NCBI GenBank assembly: GCA_031263485.1
Contig: JAISFS010000183.1
Coordinates: 1 to 64,000, forward strand
Length of the DNA: 64,000 nt
Origin: Deltaproteobacteria bacterium
GTDB lineage: Bacteria; Desulfobacterota; Desulfarculia; Adiutricales; Adiutricaceae
Direction: 5' to 3'
Numbering within the stretch: the first letter of the stretch is position 1; the number at the start of each line of letters is the position of its first letter. The notes under the pieces were generated by a model. That model was not told the origin of the DNA. It saw only the letters and a program-made list of their open reading frames with translations, and did not search any database. Made by a program: the position numbers and the translations under genes. Below, piece after piece: positions 47,201-56,091 of this stretch.

Positions 47201-47440
47201 GAGGACTTCCGTCCCGTGAACGGCGCCGGAGGCCGGGCGGACGGGGCATCCCCTCCTGGCCCGCCGAGGAGAGACGTCCCGGAGACGGCAGTCGAGGCCC
47301 CGCCGGAAGCTTCAGTCGTGGCCCCGCCGGAAGCCTCATGGGAGACCCCGCCGGGGCCACGCGCGGAGGGGGGACCCGCCGGGGCGAGCGACATGAAGGC
47401 CGGACCGGCCAAGGGCCGCAGGGAAGGCGGGGACGGATGA
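44213..47440 (+). CDS. ABC exporter half with large repeat-bearing linker (degenerate ATPase site)
   Basis: Residues about 1-330 form a six-helix exporter membrane domain (GIRHQ-type NRNSSGDLMALATNDIE, FFPFLNLLTNLAV, ISPGDFVAFLSYLGLL). Residues about 735-965 are the ATPase: Walker A GPTGSGKST (770-778), VPQEGHIFTGTLLDNI, signature LSGGQRQRAALARALL, and Walker B LILDDTLSAVD, where D899 replaces the catalytic Glu. This is typical of the degenerate half of heterodimeric exporters such as TM287/288. Between the domains lie about 385 extra residues with a recurring helical motif (near 357, 446, 505, 663 and 701; ALSxEFSRLKDxAxRLAxLAEA-like). The C-terminus has a disordered tail. The stop overlaps the next gene's ATG (ATGA). 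The substrate is unknown. Confidence 0.88.
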   Translation: MSRLRLITPYFRRSLAPLCVGLAALTACDFGQMWVPLLVGGIIDTLAGGHAAASGIGRQLSVIVCLAGGVAVMRYSWRNLIYGFSTRLEKELRARLYARFVQLPVTWHNRNSSGDLMALATNDIESVRLAVGFGLVSLVDSIVLGTAAVVFMLSISPRLCLWAFIPLPLITVLTAIFGRRIFDSFLETQNLFGNLTEAVCEHVSGFKVIRAMALEELAKAEIDREGVRYMRRNVRLSFVMGLFFPFLNLLTNLAVALTLFFGGRAAIMGEISPGDFVAFLSYLGLLAWPLMAMGLTLGLIQQGLASLARLSRVLLAEENLPHPPDRDPRAVGRAVGMDERFLSAGHAGPPGPPSATDVRAMSEEFSRLKVYATELAWLAPSPEGGAAAISGAGTAATSGTGMAEGSGAAEGMQAGADPNGPPVAGKRQADSDRTLRAPADAFTVKDAWALSEEISRLEDSAARLCGLAEAREADAPMEEAESADEAPAAPDNVRRAPRDVFSLEDARGLSLEFSRLKDYATRLAGVIAAPDTEEGEAALEEAEATLEGALEADTFAIRDADALATRDEAEALAARDEAEALAARGEAETIASRDEAEALAPRKAEPFAAGEAGQDANTPQSALVTPGKEPLAAREAGQVPDTRHSARATAEKRRAHVGFTPGEARALSREFSGLKDSAARLARLAEAQERDGARAEAALADARRLSGAFAAASRMARNVPAPPPSVPRLLKGGFSIAFERVSYTYPDRKEKALSGFSAQLDPRGFTALTGPTGSGKSTLASLLPALLEPDEGRILIDGRPSTEYRLEDLRSLFGLVPQEGHIFTGTLLDNIRFGRPGATEAQALEAAEAAGLRMDPQVFPEGLLTRVGEKGITLSGGQRQRAALARALLADPPYLILDDTLSAVDANIEEEILNTLVRVREGRGTLVVSHRVTSLKRAGTFLVLEKGELTASGDFRELTERPGYFKRIVDLAYLGERLADAEKAAEEAAREAEAHGEDFRPVNGAGGRADGASPPGPPRRDVPETAVEAPPEASVVAPPEASWETPPGPRAEGGPAGASDMKAGPAKGRREGGDG

Positions 47441-49599
47441 GCGCACGGGGACAGATGAGCACGGAGAACGGGCGCGAGGACGACTACCGACGCGTCACCA
47501 GCGGCGACCTGAAGCTCCTCTGGTCGCTGTGGCCGGTCACGAAGAGCTTCAGGCCTCTTCTGGCGCTGGGCGTCTTCATCATCGCTCTAGCCTCGCTACA
47601 GAGCATCATCCTGCCCTTCCTCACCAAGGTGGCCATAGACAGCTATATCCTGCCGCTCGCCTGGAAGATCACGGCCGCGTCCCCCTCGGAGGTGCCCGTC
47701 GGGATGCGCTCGCGGGTGCCGGACTCCGCCTTCGAGTACTCGGGCGCGCCCGGAGTGTACTTCCTGGGGCCCGACTCCATCGAGAGCATAGACGGCCGGG
47801 AGGAGAAGGCGCTCCGCGACGCGGGCTACCTGGCCCGGGACCGATACTACCTGAAGCGCGAGGGCGAGGGCTTTCCGGAAGCCGCGCTCTCCGAGCTTGC
47901 CGGACGGGCGGGGGCGCTGTGCGAAACCTACCCCGGCCTCGTGGCCGTCCCCGAGCGCAACCTGCCGCTCATTGACGGCGCGGCGCTCACGGTCCTGCGC
48001 GGGGCCGACCTCCGCGGCCTGAAGATCCTGGGCATCGCCTTCGGGCTCGTCATGGTCCTGGGCTACTTCTCCGATCTTGGCCAGAGGGTCATCCTGGAGA
48101 CCGCCTCGCAGAAGCTGGGCCTGAACCTCCGCCGCAGGCTCCTGGACCACCTCTTCGGGCTCTCCCAGAGCTACTTCGACCGCCAGGAGGCCGGGCGGCT
48201 GACCTCCAGGCTGACCTCGGACATCAACAACATCAACCAGCTCATCAAGTCCACCTCGGCATCCTTCTTCAGCGACCTCCTGAGCCTCACCGGCGTGGCC
48301 GTGATCCTCTTCATGCTCTCGCCGCGGCTGGCGGCGGCTACCCTGCTCATGGCCCCGCTGGTGGCCGCCGTGTCCTGGTATTTCAGCCGCATCGCCCGTG
48401 ACCAGCAGCGCGACATCCGCGGCAAGATTTCCGAAATCAACCAGTTCTTCGCCGAGACCCGGGCCGGAATGAACGTCATCAAGGCCTTCCGCCACGAGCG
48501 GGAGTCGGCGGAGTCCTTCGGGGCGCTCAACCACGCCAATTACATGGTGAGCTTCCGCCAGGTGCATGCCATGGCGATCTTCCTGCCGCTGGTGGATCTC
48601 ATCGCCAACCTGGTGCTTGCCGTGGTACTGTGGTTCGGGGGGCTCATGGTGCTGGACAACTCCGTGAGCCTGGGGGTGCTCGCGGCCTTCATCGGCTACG
48701 CCAACCGCTTCTTCGCGCCCATCAAGGACATGGCCGAGAAGGTCAACACCTTCCAGTCGGCATTCGCGTCCCTGGAAAGACTCCACGCCATCTTCATGGC
48801 GGACGAGCGGACCGAGCCCGCCCGGCCCGCGCTGGCGCCGGCGAGCCCGGGCGGCCAGGTGAGCTTCCGCGGGGTCTCGCTCCGCTACTCGGAGGGCGGC
48901 CCCATGGTGCTGAACCGCCTGGATTTCGACGTAAGGCGGGGCGAGACCCTGGCCATCGTGGGGGAGACCGGGAGCGGCAAGTCCAGCGTCATAAGCCTCA
49001 TGCTCCGCTTCTACGACCCGACCGACGGGGAGATCCTTTTCGACGGCCAGCCGCTCAGGCGCCTGGACCTGAAGGCCCACCGCAAGCGCATCGGCCTGGT
49101 CACCCAGGACGTCTACCTCTATTCAGGCACCGTCATGGACAACCTGAGGCTGGGGCGCACGGATCTCTCCGACGAGCGTGTCCGCGCCGCGGCCGAGCAG
49201 GTCGGGGCCGCGCGCTTCATCGAACGGCTCCCCGCCGGCTACGACGAGAAGCTGGGGAGCGAGGGCCGGAGCCTGTCCGCAGGCCAGCGTCAGCTCCTGG
49301 CCTGCGCCAGGGCGCTCATCGACGCGCCGGACCTGGTCATCCTGGACGAGGCCACGGCCTTCGTGGACTCGGAGTCCGAACTCCTCATCGCGGACGCCAT
49401 GAACACCCTCTTCGAGGGCCGCACCTCGGTCATCATCGCCCACCGCCTCTCCACCGTGAAGCGGGCGAACCGCATCATCGCCCTCTCGCGGGGCAGGATA
49501 GTCGAGGAAGGGAGCCATGCGGAGCTCCTGGCCAGAAAGGGCGTCTACTACCGCCTGGCCCTCCTGCAGGGCCTGGGCTCACAGGAGGCCTCGAGATGA
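47437..49599 (+). CDS. ABC exporter half, canonical ATPase partner
   Basis: The 720-residue protein is the second half of the heterodimeric exporter. The first transmembrane helix (FIIALASLQSIILPFLTKVAID) is followed by about 130 periplasmic-looking residues before helix 2, larger than in MsbA-like exporters. The ATPase has Walker A GETGSGKSSV, LVTQDVYLYSGTVMDNLRLG, signature LSAGQRQLLACARALI and Walker B LVILDEATAFVD with the catalytic Glu. The pair thus has one good and one degenerate site. The ATG at 47437 overlaps the upstream stop by 4 nt; a second ATG at 47455 is possible. A lipid or peptide substrate is a guess. The next gene also overlaps by 4 nt. Confidence 0.93.
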   Translation: MSARGQMSTENGREDDYRRVTSGDLKLLWSLWPVTKSFRPLLALGVFIIALASLQSIILPFLTKVAIDSYILPLAWKITAASPSEVPVGMRSRVPDSAFEYSGAPGVYFLGPDSIESIDGREEKALRDAGYLARDRYYLKREGEGFPEAALSELAGRAGALCETYPGLVAVPERNLPLIDGAALTVLRGADLRGLKILGIAFGLVMVLGYFSDLGQRVILETASQKLGLNLRRRLLDHLFGLSQSYFDRQEAGRLTSRLTSDINNINQLIKSTSASFFSDLLSLTGVAVILFMLSPRLAAATLLMAPLVAAVSWYFSRIARDQQRDIRGKISEINQFFAETRAGMNVIKAFRHERESAESFGALNHANYMVSFRQVHAMAIFLPLVDLIANLVLAVVLWFGGLMVLDNSVSLGVLAAFIGYANRFFAPIKDMAEKVNTFQSAFASLERLHAIFMADERTEPARPALAPASPGGQVSFRGVSLRYSEGGPMVLNRLDFDVRRGETLAIVGETGSGKSSVISLMLRFYDPTDGEILFDGQPLRRLDLKAHRKRIGLVTQDVYLYSGTVMDNLRLGRTDLSDERVRAAAEQVGAARFIERLPAGYDEKLGSEGRSLSAGQRQLLACARALIDAPDLVILDEATAFVDSESELLIADAMNTLFEGRTSVIIAHRLSTVKRANRIIALSRGRIVEEGSHAELLARKGVYYRLALLQGLGSQEASR

Positions 49600-51230
49600 A
49601 GGACGAGGACGGCGGCCGCGGCGGGAAAAGGCCCCGCACTCCAGCCAAAAAGCGCCCCGCCGCCGAGGGGGACGCCCCCCCCCACGCGGAAACGGACGAA
49701 CGTCAGGAAGACACGGGCTACCCCGAGGGCGTCGGCTACCCGGAAGCCCCGGGATACCCGGAAACTCCGGGATACCCGAAAACCCCGGGGTACCAGGATT
49801 ACCCGGAAACCCCGGGGTGCCCGGAATACTCTGAAACCCCGGGGTGCCCGGAATACTCTGAAACCCTGGGATACACGGAATATCAGAAACATAAGGAATA
49901 CCCGGGATACGCGGAAACCCCGGCCCGCCAGAAGGCCTTTGACAGGATGGAAACTCCGGCCTGCCGGAAGGCCCCTGACAGGACGGAAACTCCGGCCCGC
50001 CCGAAGGCCCCTGGCAGGACGGGAAACTCGCGCCGCCCCGAGGGCGGGGACTGCCCGAAAGCCCCCGAATTCCCGGTACGCGCGGAAAACGTGGCTGAAA
50101 GGGGAATCCACGCGCATCGGGCCGGCCACGGGGGACTGGCCGCCCCTGCGGAACGGACCGGCACCGTAAGACGGCTTGCCGCCACAATAACCTCCTGTCC
50201 AGGATTCCCTGAGGGCGCAAAGGCTCCCGATGGTAGAAGCGGAACGGGACTCGTAGGAAATGGCCACGGCACCCTGGCAGGTGCCTCACCTGCGGAAGAC
50301 GACACGGCAACGTTCAAAGCCCCCCATCAGCGGGCTAGTGGCTCCAAGGCGACGTCCCCCGTAAGCGGCGAGGCCCCGCACCCCGGCGTCATGATTCCGC
50401 CACGAACCTCTTTCGGCTTCCCGCAAGGAGTACCGGACCGCCGCGACATGTCCGTACAGGCGAGGATCGGGGCGCCTGAAGGGATCCCCGGCCAAGTGAG
50501 GTTCGGTCGCCGGGAAAGTTTCCCCGGCCAAGCGAAATTCGAACCACGTGAAGAGTTACCGGGCCAGGCAGGATTCCCGCGCAAGGGCGATTCCATCGGC
50601 AAGGGAGGATTTCCCGGGCCCGGCACGCGGAGACCCAAGAGAGGTTACGACCACGACGGCAATCTCAAATACTTCTATTCCGGCGGAGACAGCGACTACG
50701 GCCTCCCAGGGATCCTGCCCGACCCCGCCGCCCTGTATCCCCGCCGCCCGAAGGAACAGACGCTGCAGATAGGCAGGCTGGGCTTACCAATCATTCCCGA
50801 CAGCTGGCTGACCGAGAAGCCTGAAAAAGCCCCCAGAGGCAAGGACAGGGCGCCCAAGATCCCCAGGAGCCTGGGAACGGAGCTGGAATACCTGAAGCGG
50901 GAAGGCTTCCTGCACTTTCTGGCCCGCAACCGGCGGCTGTTCAGGAAATTCTCCGAGATAATCGGCACCCAGTACGCGGGCAAGGTGGAGGCCTGCGGCA
51001 AGCAGCTGGGGATGCTCTATGTCCGCGTCGACTCGCCTCACCTGGCGGAGCGATGCCATTACATGAAGAAGGAGTGGATGAAGATCCTTAACATCGAGAT
51101 GGGCGAGGAGGTCGTGACGGACATGTTCTTCAGGGTGCTCCAGCCCGGCGACCCGTACCCGGAGCTGAAGAACTCCGGCCCGCCGTCCCCGAAGGGCGAC
51201 GACGAGGACGACTACCGCAACGACCGGTAG
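49596..51230 (+). CDS. DUF721 (DciA-like) protein with Tyr/Pro/Gly-rich repeat N-terminus
   Basis: The C-terminal about 90 residues (about 435-525; FLARNRRLFRKFSEIIGTQY, MLYVRVDSPHLAERCHYMKK, ILNIEMGEEVVTDMFFRVL) fit DUF721, the domain of DciA, which loads the replicative helicase in many bacteria. Whether this copy does so is untested. The first about 400 residues are low complexity: repeats of GYPETPGYP and CPEYSETPG type (about 40-100), then ETPARPKAP-like units, then GIPGQVRFGRRE-like units of about 14 residues near 290-330. Such length and composition are unusual, since DUF721 proteins are often 100-200 residues. The ATG overlaps the exporter stop by 4 nt (ATGA), so it is translationally coupled to the exporter. 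Confidence 0.75.
   Translation: MKDEDGGRGGKRPRTPAKKRPAAEGDAPPHAETDERQEDTGYPEGVGYPEAPGYPETPGYPKTPGYQDYPETPGCPEYSETPGCPEYSETLGYTEYQKHKEYPGYAETPARQKAFDRMETPACRKAPDRTETPARPKAPGRTGNSRRPEGGDCPKAPEFPVRAENVAERGIHAHRAGHGGLAAPAERTGTVRRLAATITSCPGFPEGAKAPDGRSGTGLVGNGHGTLAGASPAEDDTATFKAPHQRASGSKATSPVSGEAPHPGVMIPPRTSFGFPQGVPDRRDMSVQARIGAPEGIPGQVRFGRRESFPGQAKFEPREELPGQAGFPRKGDSIGKGGFPGPGTRRPKRGYDHDGNLKYFYSGGDSDYGLPGILPDPAALYPRRPKEQTLQIGRLGLPIIPDSWLTEKPEKAPRGKDRAPKIPRSLGTELEYLKREGFLHFLARNRRLFRKFSEIIGTQYAGKVEACGKQLGMLYVRVDSPHLAERCHYMKKEWMKILNIEMGEEVVTDMFFRVLQPGDPYPELKNSGPPSPKGDDEDDYRNDR
49715..49905 (+). repeat. In-frame Tyr/Pro/Gly repeat in the DUF721 gene
   Basis: Units of 15-27 bp around TACCCGGAAACCCCGGG encode YPETPG and CPEYSETPG. 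Several are identical at the DNA level. Confidence 0.75.
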
Positions 51231-52582
51231 AGAGCGCACGGAAGAGACGGAAAGGGTCAAAGAGAGTCGGAAAGCTGGCGGCGGCACCGTGTGCCCTGCC
51301 CCGCCAAGCATGGCGCCGGAACATCGCCGGATCGCGAGCGCGTCGCCGGAACGCCGGCTCATCAGCCGGCGTCCGCCTCGCGAGGCATGATTGGCGAAAC
51401 GAGGACGCGATGCGTCAGGTTACATGACGCAGACCGACTCCGCCGAAATATGCCTGCGCAAGCGCCGCCGCACGCCTTCGGATCCGGACCCAGATGCGTC
51501 GGAGACGGGCGAATCGGAAACTGCCCGCCCTTCTTGCTCCGCTGGTTCCGTAAGGACCAACCCGGAATTCCTTGACGGACTGCCGTGATATCGTCCGCCA
51601 TCGCGTTTGGCCCCTCCATCGGCGACCGCTCAAGGAATCGGGAAGTGCGACCGCTCAAGGAATTGGAAAGGTGGATTCGACGCCGGCCCGAATGCGGACG
51701 TGACATCTTCGGAATTCAAGTCAGGCGGTCCGGCTTCGCATGCCTTTCTGAAAGGCCCAGCAAGATTTCCTGACTTCCATCGGACAGGCAATCAGGCCTA
51801 TGGAAAGGGACTCCCTCTTTACATTAAGACAACAAAGCGGTCGCATTTTCAGACGAGTGACGCGTGACGCGTGACCCAAGAACCGTCCAAAACCGGATTT
51901 CAGCGAGAATTCGCGAATCAGTCGAGGGCATGTCGACCGCGCAGGGACGACGAAGGTTTTCCCGATCCGTCGCCCTACCGAGTCGCAGGACTACAGATCC
52001 TAAACCAGGTGCCGCAGCCGGTCATGCTGACCAGGCAATCGTTTCGATGGCAGATCCAGGCGGGATATCGGCTGCCTTGAGCCGTCCGATTTCATGGGCG
52101 TTCCGGCCGTCCAGACGCGCCGGACTTATACCCAAAATCGCCGGACTTATGCGATGAACCAGGAGCCCGCCTTAAACAACCCGGCCCCCTCAAAAAACGC
52201 CCCGCCCCGCTGAAGGACGGAGGGCCGAGGAGGCCGATCCGAAGGTACCTTGCCTCGCAACCGCACCCGCGACCGCGCCGGATCCTTTGTCCGGAAGAGC
52301 GGGCCCCGGCGGGAAATTCCGCGCCCTGCGCCGCGGACGCTTTCCCCCGATACCGCACCCGAAGCGCGGCGAAGGCCGCAGGACCGGCGGCGGAGGGCAA
52401 CCCAGCGCGACTGCGGTTAATGGCTCACCAGGCGGATGGGCCTCTCCCCGACGTGGACGGTGCTAGCCGACGTCCAGTCGGCCCCCCCGGACGCCTGTCC
52501 CTAGAAATATAGACCGCCGGCCGCAGATACCCATGAGGGCCCGGACCAGGCCGCGTAGCGTCCTGCGGTTCCGGCGCCACCG
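51231..52582. other. Intergenic region, no recognised gene
   Basis: About 1.35 kb between convergent genes. A 24-bp direct repeat containing CGACCGCTCAAGGAAT occurs twice at 51627-51670. I see nothing else that I can support. Confidence 0.55.
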
Positions 52583-53800
52583 TCAGGACGCGCAGAGGTT
52601 GCAGGAATCGGAGTCGCAGGTGAGGAGCGGGCTCTCGGCCGGTCCCCCGTCCTTCCAGAAGGGGGACAGCGCCCTGAGCTTATCGACTATTGGCGGGAAC
52701 TTCTCCAGCGCGAAGTCCACCTCGTCCTCGGTGTTGTAGGTGCATAGCGAGAGCCGGATCGAGCCGTGCGCCGCGGTGAAGGGTACGCCCATGGCCCTGA
52801 GCACGTGAGAAGGCTCGAGCGATCCGGAGGTGCAGGCGGACCCCGACGAGGCGCAGATGCCGAAGTGCGAGAGGTGGAAGAGGATCGACTCGCCCTCGAT
52901 GTACTCGAAACTGATGTTGGTGGTGTTGGGGAGGCGGTGCTCCCGGTCGCCGTTCACCATGGAGTAGGGAACCTTCAGGAGTCCCTCCTCCAGCCGGTCG
53001 CGCATGGCCTTCACCCGGGAGTTCTCCTCCGGGAGCCGCTTCTGGGCAAGCTCGGCGGCCTTGCCCAGGCCGACTATGTACGGGACGTTCTCGGTGCCGC
53101 CGCGGCGCCCGCGCTCCTGGTGGCCGCCGACCATGAAGGGCTGGAACTTGAGCCCCCTCCTGACGTACAGGGCGGCTATGCCCTTGGGGGCGTGGAGCTT
53201 GTGACCGGAAAGGGAGAGCATGTCGATCTTGGTCTCGGAGAGCGTCATGGGGATCTTGCCCACGGCCTGGACGGCATCGGTGTGGAAGACCACTCCTCGC
53301 TCGCGGCACATCTCGGCTATCTCCAGGACCGGGAAGATCACCCCCGTCTCGTTGTTGGCCCAGTGGATGCTTACCAGGGCGGTCTCGGGGGTCACGGACC
53401 TTTGGAGCTCCTCCATGTCCAGCCGACCCTGGCGGTCCACCCCCACCTCTGTCACGGAGTAGCCCAGGCGGCGGAGAAGGGAGACGTTGTTGACGATGGC
53501 GGAATGCTCCACCCGGCTGGTCACCAGGTGCCTGCGGTCGGGCTGGGTGCGCAGGGCGGCCCATATCGCCGCGTTGTCGCTCTCGGTCCCGCAGGACGTG
53601 TAAACCACCTCCTCGGGGTCGCAGCCCAACAGATCCGCCAGACGCTGGCGGGCCAGCCGGATATGGGCGGCCACGTCGCCCCCCTTGTGGTGCATGCTTG
53701 AGGGGTTCCCGTAAAAGTCCTTGAAGAACGGCTCCATGGCCTCGAAGACCTCGGGATCCACCTGTGTCGTGGCGTTATTGTCAAAATATATTGTTTTCAT
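52583..53800 (-). CDS. nifS: Cysteine desulfurase NifS
   Basis: NifS is a PLP enzyme that takes sulfur from cysteine for iron-sulfur cluster assembly on NifU. The 405-residue protein shows the N-terminus IYFDNNATTQVDPEV, TSCGTESDNAAI, RVEHSAI, HWANNETG, the PLP lysine in SLSGHKLHAPKG, RRGGTENVPYIVG, and the active-site Cys loop SSGSACTSGSLEPSHVL. The C-terminus is Cys-rich (TCDSDSCNLCAS), an unusual tail that could help sulfur or metal handling. It lies downstream of nifU on the same strand, 416 nt away, so a shared transcript is likely but not shown. No other nif gene is in the window, so general cluster supply is more likely than nitrogen fixation. Confidence 0.95.
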   Translation of the reverse strand: MKTIYFDNNATTQVDPEVFEAMEPFFKDFYGNPSSMHHKGGDVAAHIRLARQRLADLLGCDPEEVVYTSCGTESDNAAIWAALRTQPDRRHLVTSRVEHSAIVNNVSLLRRLGYSVTEVGVDRQGRLDMEELQRSVTPETALVSIHWANNETGVIFPVLEIAEMCRERGVVFHTDAVQAVGKIPMTLSETKIDMLSLSGHKLHAPKGIAALYVRRGLKFQPFMVGGHQERGRRGGTENVPYIVGLGKAAELAQKRLPEENSRVKAMRDRLEEGLLKVPYSMVNGDREHRLPNTTNISFEYIEGESILFHLSHFGICASSGSACTSGSLEPSHVLRAMGVPFTAAHGSIRLSLCTYNTEDEVDFALEKFPPIVDKLRALSPFWKDGGPAESPLLTCDSDSCNLCAS

Positions 53801-54216
53801 CTTTGAAATCTGCTACCCTCCTCTGGTATAGGGCATATCTGGACCCTGGCGCCGGACGACATCTGTCCCCCCGATGCCCGCAACTGGAAAGCAACGGCTC
53901 GGGGCGGGGTTCCGGCTGGAGGACCCACTCCAGTCCGAACTGTCAAAAAATCAGGATTTCCCTGCGGGGCCTGAGGCCTCAGCAGGGGCTCTTCAGCAAG
54001 GCGGAGCTGGCTGCCGCTACGGACGGGCAACGACTGATGGCGGCGGGACGCGCCGCCCCGGCTCGGGACGGGACAGGCCGAGGAGGCGGGGGGAGACAGC
54101 TCCACGCAGGCCGCCCCGGTGCGGGCGAAAAAACCGGTGCCGCGCGGGGGCGGCGAGGGCTGACCCCCGAAGGGGGAAGGTCCGGGAAGGGCCCTCCCCA
54201 TTCGGGGGGACCGTAC
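53801..54216. other. Spacer between nifU and nifS with imperfect hairpin
   Basis: No gene. An imperfect hairpin lies at about 54163-54212 (CCCCGAAGGGGGAAGG against CCTCCCCATTCGGGG), just past the nifU stop; it lacks a T-run. It might lower nifS expression relative to nifU. Confidence 0.5.
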
Positions 54217-55059
54217 TCAGCCGCGGTATTCCCTGACGACGATGTCCTTGTCGACCAGGGCCCTGAGGCGCTCCGTCACGAAGTCCGCCAGCGTGGCCTT
54301 GGAGGCGGGGCATGACGCGCAGGCGCCCTTAAGGGTCACCAGCACCTCGTGTCCGTCCACGTCTATGAGCTCGATGTCGCCGCCGTCGCGCATGAGCGCG
54401 GGGGCTATCTCGGTGGAGATGGCTTCCTCGATGAGCTTGATGCGCTTGAGCGCGGTCATCCTGGAGGGCTTCTGGGCCTCGGGCTCAGTGCGTGACTGCT
54501 GGTGGAGGATGTGATCCAGGAGCGCCTCCAGCTTGGGCTTGCACTGGCCGCAGCCGCCGCCCGCCTTGGTGAACTGGGTTATCTCCTCCACGGTAGTGAG
54601 GCGGTTCACCTTCACCACCTTCTCGATTTCCGTGTCGGTCACTCCGAAGCACTTGCACACGAGCTCCCCCTGCGCGCTCTTCACGGGCACGCCGCGGTAG
54701 TTCGCGACCGCCGCCTCCAGGGCCTCCTGGCCCATAACGGAGCAGTGCATCTTCTCGCGGGGCAGGCCGCCCAGGTACTCGGCTATATCCTGGTTGGTGA
54801 TGGAAAGGGCCTCGTCCAGGGTCTTGCCCTTGATCATCTCCGTGAGCGCCGAGGAGGAAGCGATGGCGCTCGCGCAGCCGAAGGTCTGGAACTTGGCGTC
54901 CTCGATGAGGTCCTTGTCCTTGTCTACCTGGATGGTGAGTCTCAGGGCGTCCCCGCAAGAAAGCGATCCCACCTGGCCTTCCCCGTCAATGCGGGGCACG
55001 ACGCCGACGTTGCGGGGGTTCTCGAAGTGGTCCATTACTCTATCGGTGTATTCCCACAT
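54217..55059 (-). CDS. nifU: Iron-sulfur cluster scaffold NifU
   Basis: The 280-residue protein has the full three-part NifU layout. The N-terminal IscU-like scaffold (about 1-125) carries SCGDALRL, TFGCASAIASSSALTEM and EKMHCSVMG with three cluster Cys. The central [2Fe-2S] ferredoxin-like domain has VCKCFGV and GGGCGQCKP. The C-terminal Nfu domain has LKGACASCPAS with C-x2-C. I chose the ATG at 55059 (MWEYTDRVMDHFENP), with a GAGAGG site upstream; the frame is open further upstream but without similarity. A strong promoter lies at 55151-55179. It is the first gene of a nifU-nifS unit. Confidence 0.96.
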   Translation of the reverse strand: MWEYTDRVMDHFENPRNVGVVPRIDGEGQVGSLSCGDALRLTIQVDKDKDLIEDAKFQTFGCASAIASSSALTEMIKGKTLDEALSITNQDIAEYLGGLPREKMHCSVMGQEALEAAVANYRGVPVKSAQGELVCKCFGVTDTEIEKVVKVNRLTTVEEITQFTKAGGGCGQCKPKLEALLDHILHQQSRTEPEAQKPSRMTALKRIKLIEEAISTEIAPALMRDGGDIELIDVDGHEVLVTLKGACASCPASKATLADFVTERLRALVDKDIVVREYRG

Positions 55060-56091
55060 TTTAGACAGCCTCTCTTGACGGCCGGCCCCGGGGAGCGGTG
55101 GGGCCCGGGCCGCCTCACCCGAGGCGCCCCGGCGGGCATTGGGCCGCCACATTATAGCGCCCGGGCCGGACGCTGGCAAATATGATTCGGGCCCTGCGCG
55201 GTGCTCGCGGTCTCGCCGAAGCCCGCCTCACAGCGGACGCCGGGCTTTCTGGAGAGCCCGAACGGCCCCGGGCATCCCCCGTGAACGGCCCCGTTAACGG
55301 CCCCGGGAACCGGGCGTCCCGGGAAGTGCTCCGCGTCCCTACCGGGACGCCGAAGGCGATGCCTTATATGGTGCGGCGAGGCGATGCCTTAAGGGGGGCG
55401 AAGGCGAAAACCGGAGCAGGGTAGAGTGTCCGCCCCATTAAAAGTAATCACGCGCGGAGGCGCGGTCAAGGGCAAGCGGCTCGGCGCTGGGGTATCTGAC
55501 CACGCGAGCCTTGGATGCAAGGGACTGAAAAGCTAAATCATGAACGGTGTTCCATGTCCTTCGTCTACGCTACCCGCAAACCCGCGCAAAGCGAAAGGCA
55601 AAGCCTCCCGCGCCACACGAGCATTGCCGCGAAGGGCGAGGGTACCCTGTCGCCGCCAGGGGACTGTCCAACGAATCTGCGAACATGCGGAGGTCGGAAC
55701 GTGGAAGTCGGAAGTCGGAGAGCATTAAGATGGAAGGAACGCGCGGAAGTTGCGGTAGTTGATGATCTGGCGGATCACCCTGAAGCGCGGAATGCGCGGA
55801 CCGGGCGATCCGCGCCGGTCGGGCGATCCGCGCCGGTCAGGAGTATCGAGATGGTCGGGCGGTTCGCGCGAATCAGGAGGAGAGCGCCTGTGGCTGGAAT
55901 CACGGAGAACAGGAGGAACGCGCCGATCGCGCGGAGCAGCCGAATCTTGAGCGCGCCGGACTTCCGGCGCAAAAGGATTCCCGAAATCAAGAGGCCGGGG
56001 AACCATCAGGCACAGTCCCTTCGGCCGCAGGTCCTCCGGCCAACGCCCAGGCGGAACCTCCGGATTCTCTGGCGGTCTCCTCCGGAATCCT
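55060..56091. other. Intergenic region with nifU promoter and an 18-bp direct repeat
   Basis: Apart from the nifU promoter (55151-55179) and a direct repeat of GGGCGATCCGCGCCGGTC near 55803-55838, nothing is supported. Plus-strand open frames here are low complexity and lack binding sites. Confidence 0.55.
55151..55179 (-). promoter_or_regulatory. Sigma70-type promoter for nifU
   Basis: On the minus strand: TTGCCA (55179-55174), a 17-bp spacer and a perfect TATAAT (55156-55151). The leader to the ATG at 55059 is about 85 nt. Confidence 0.8.

Noticed and set aside
52583-55059. Nitrogen fixation cluster
   Set aside because: Only nifU and nifS are present; these also serve general iron-sulfur assembly in anaerobes, and no nitrogenase gene is in the window.
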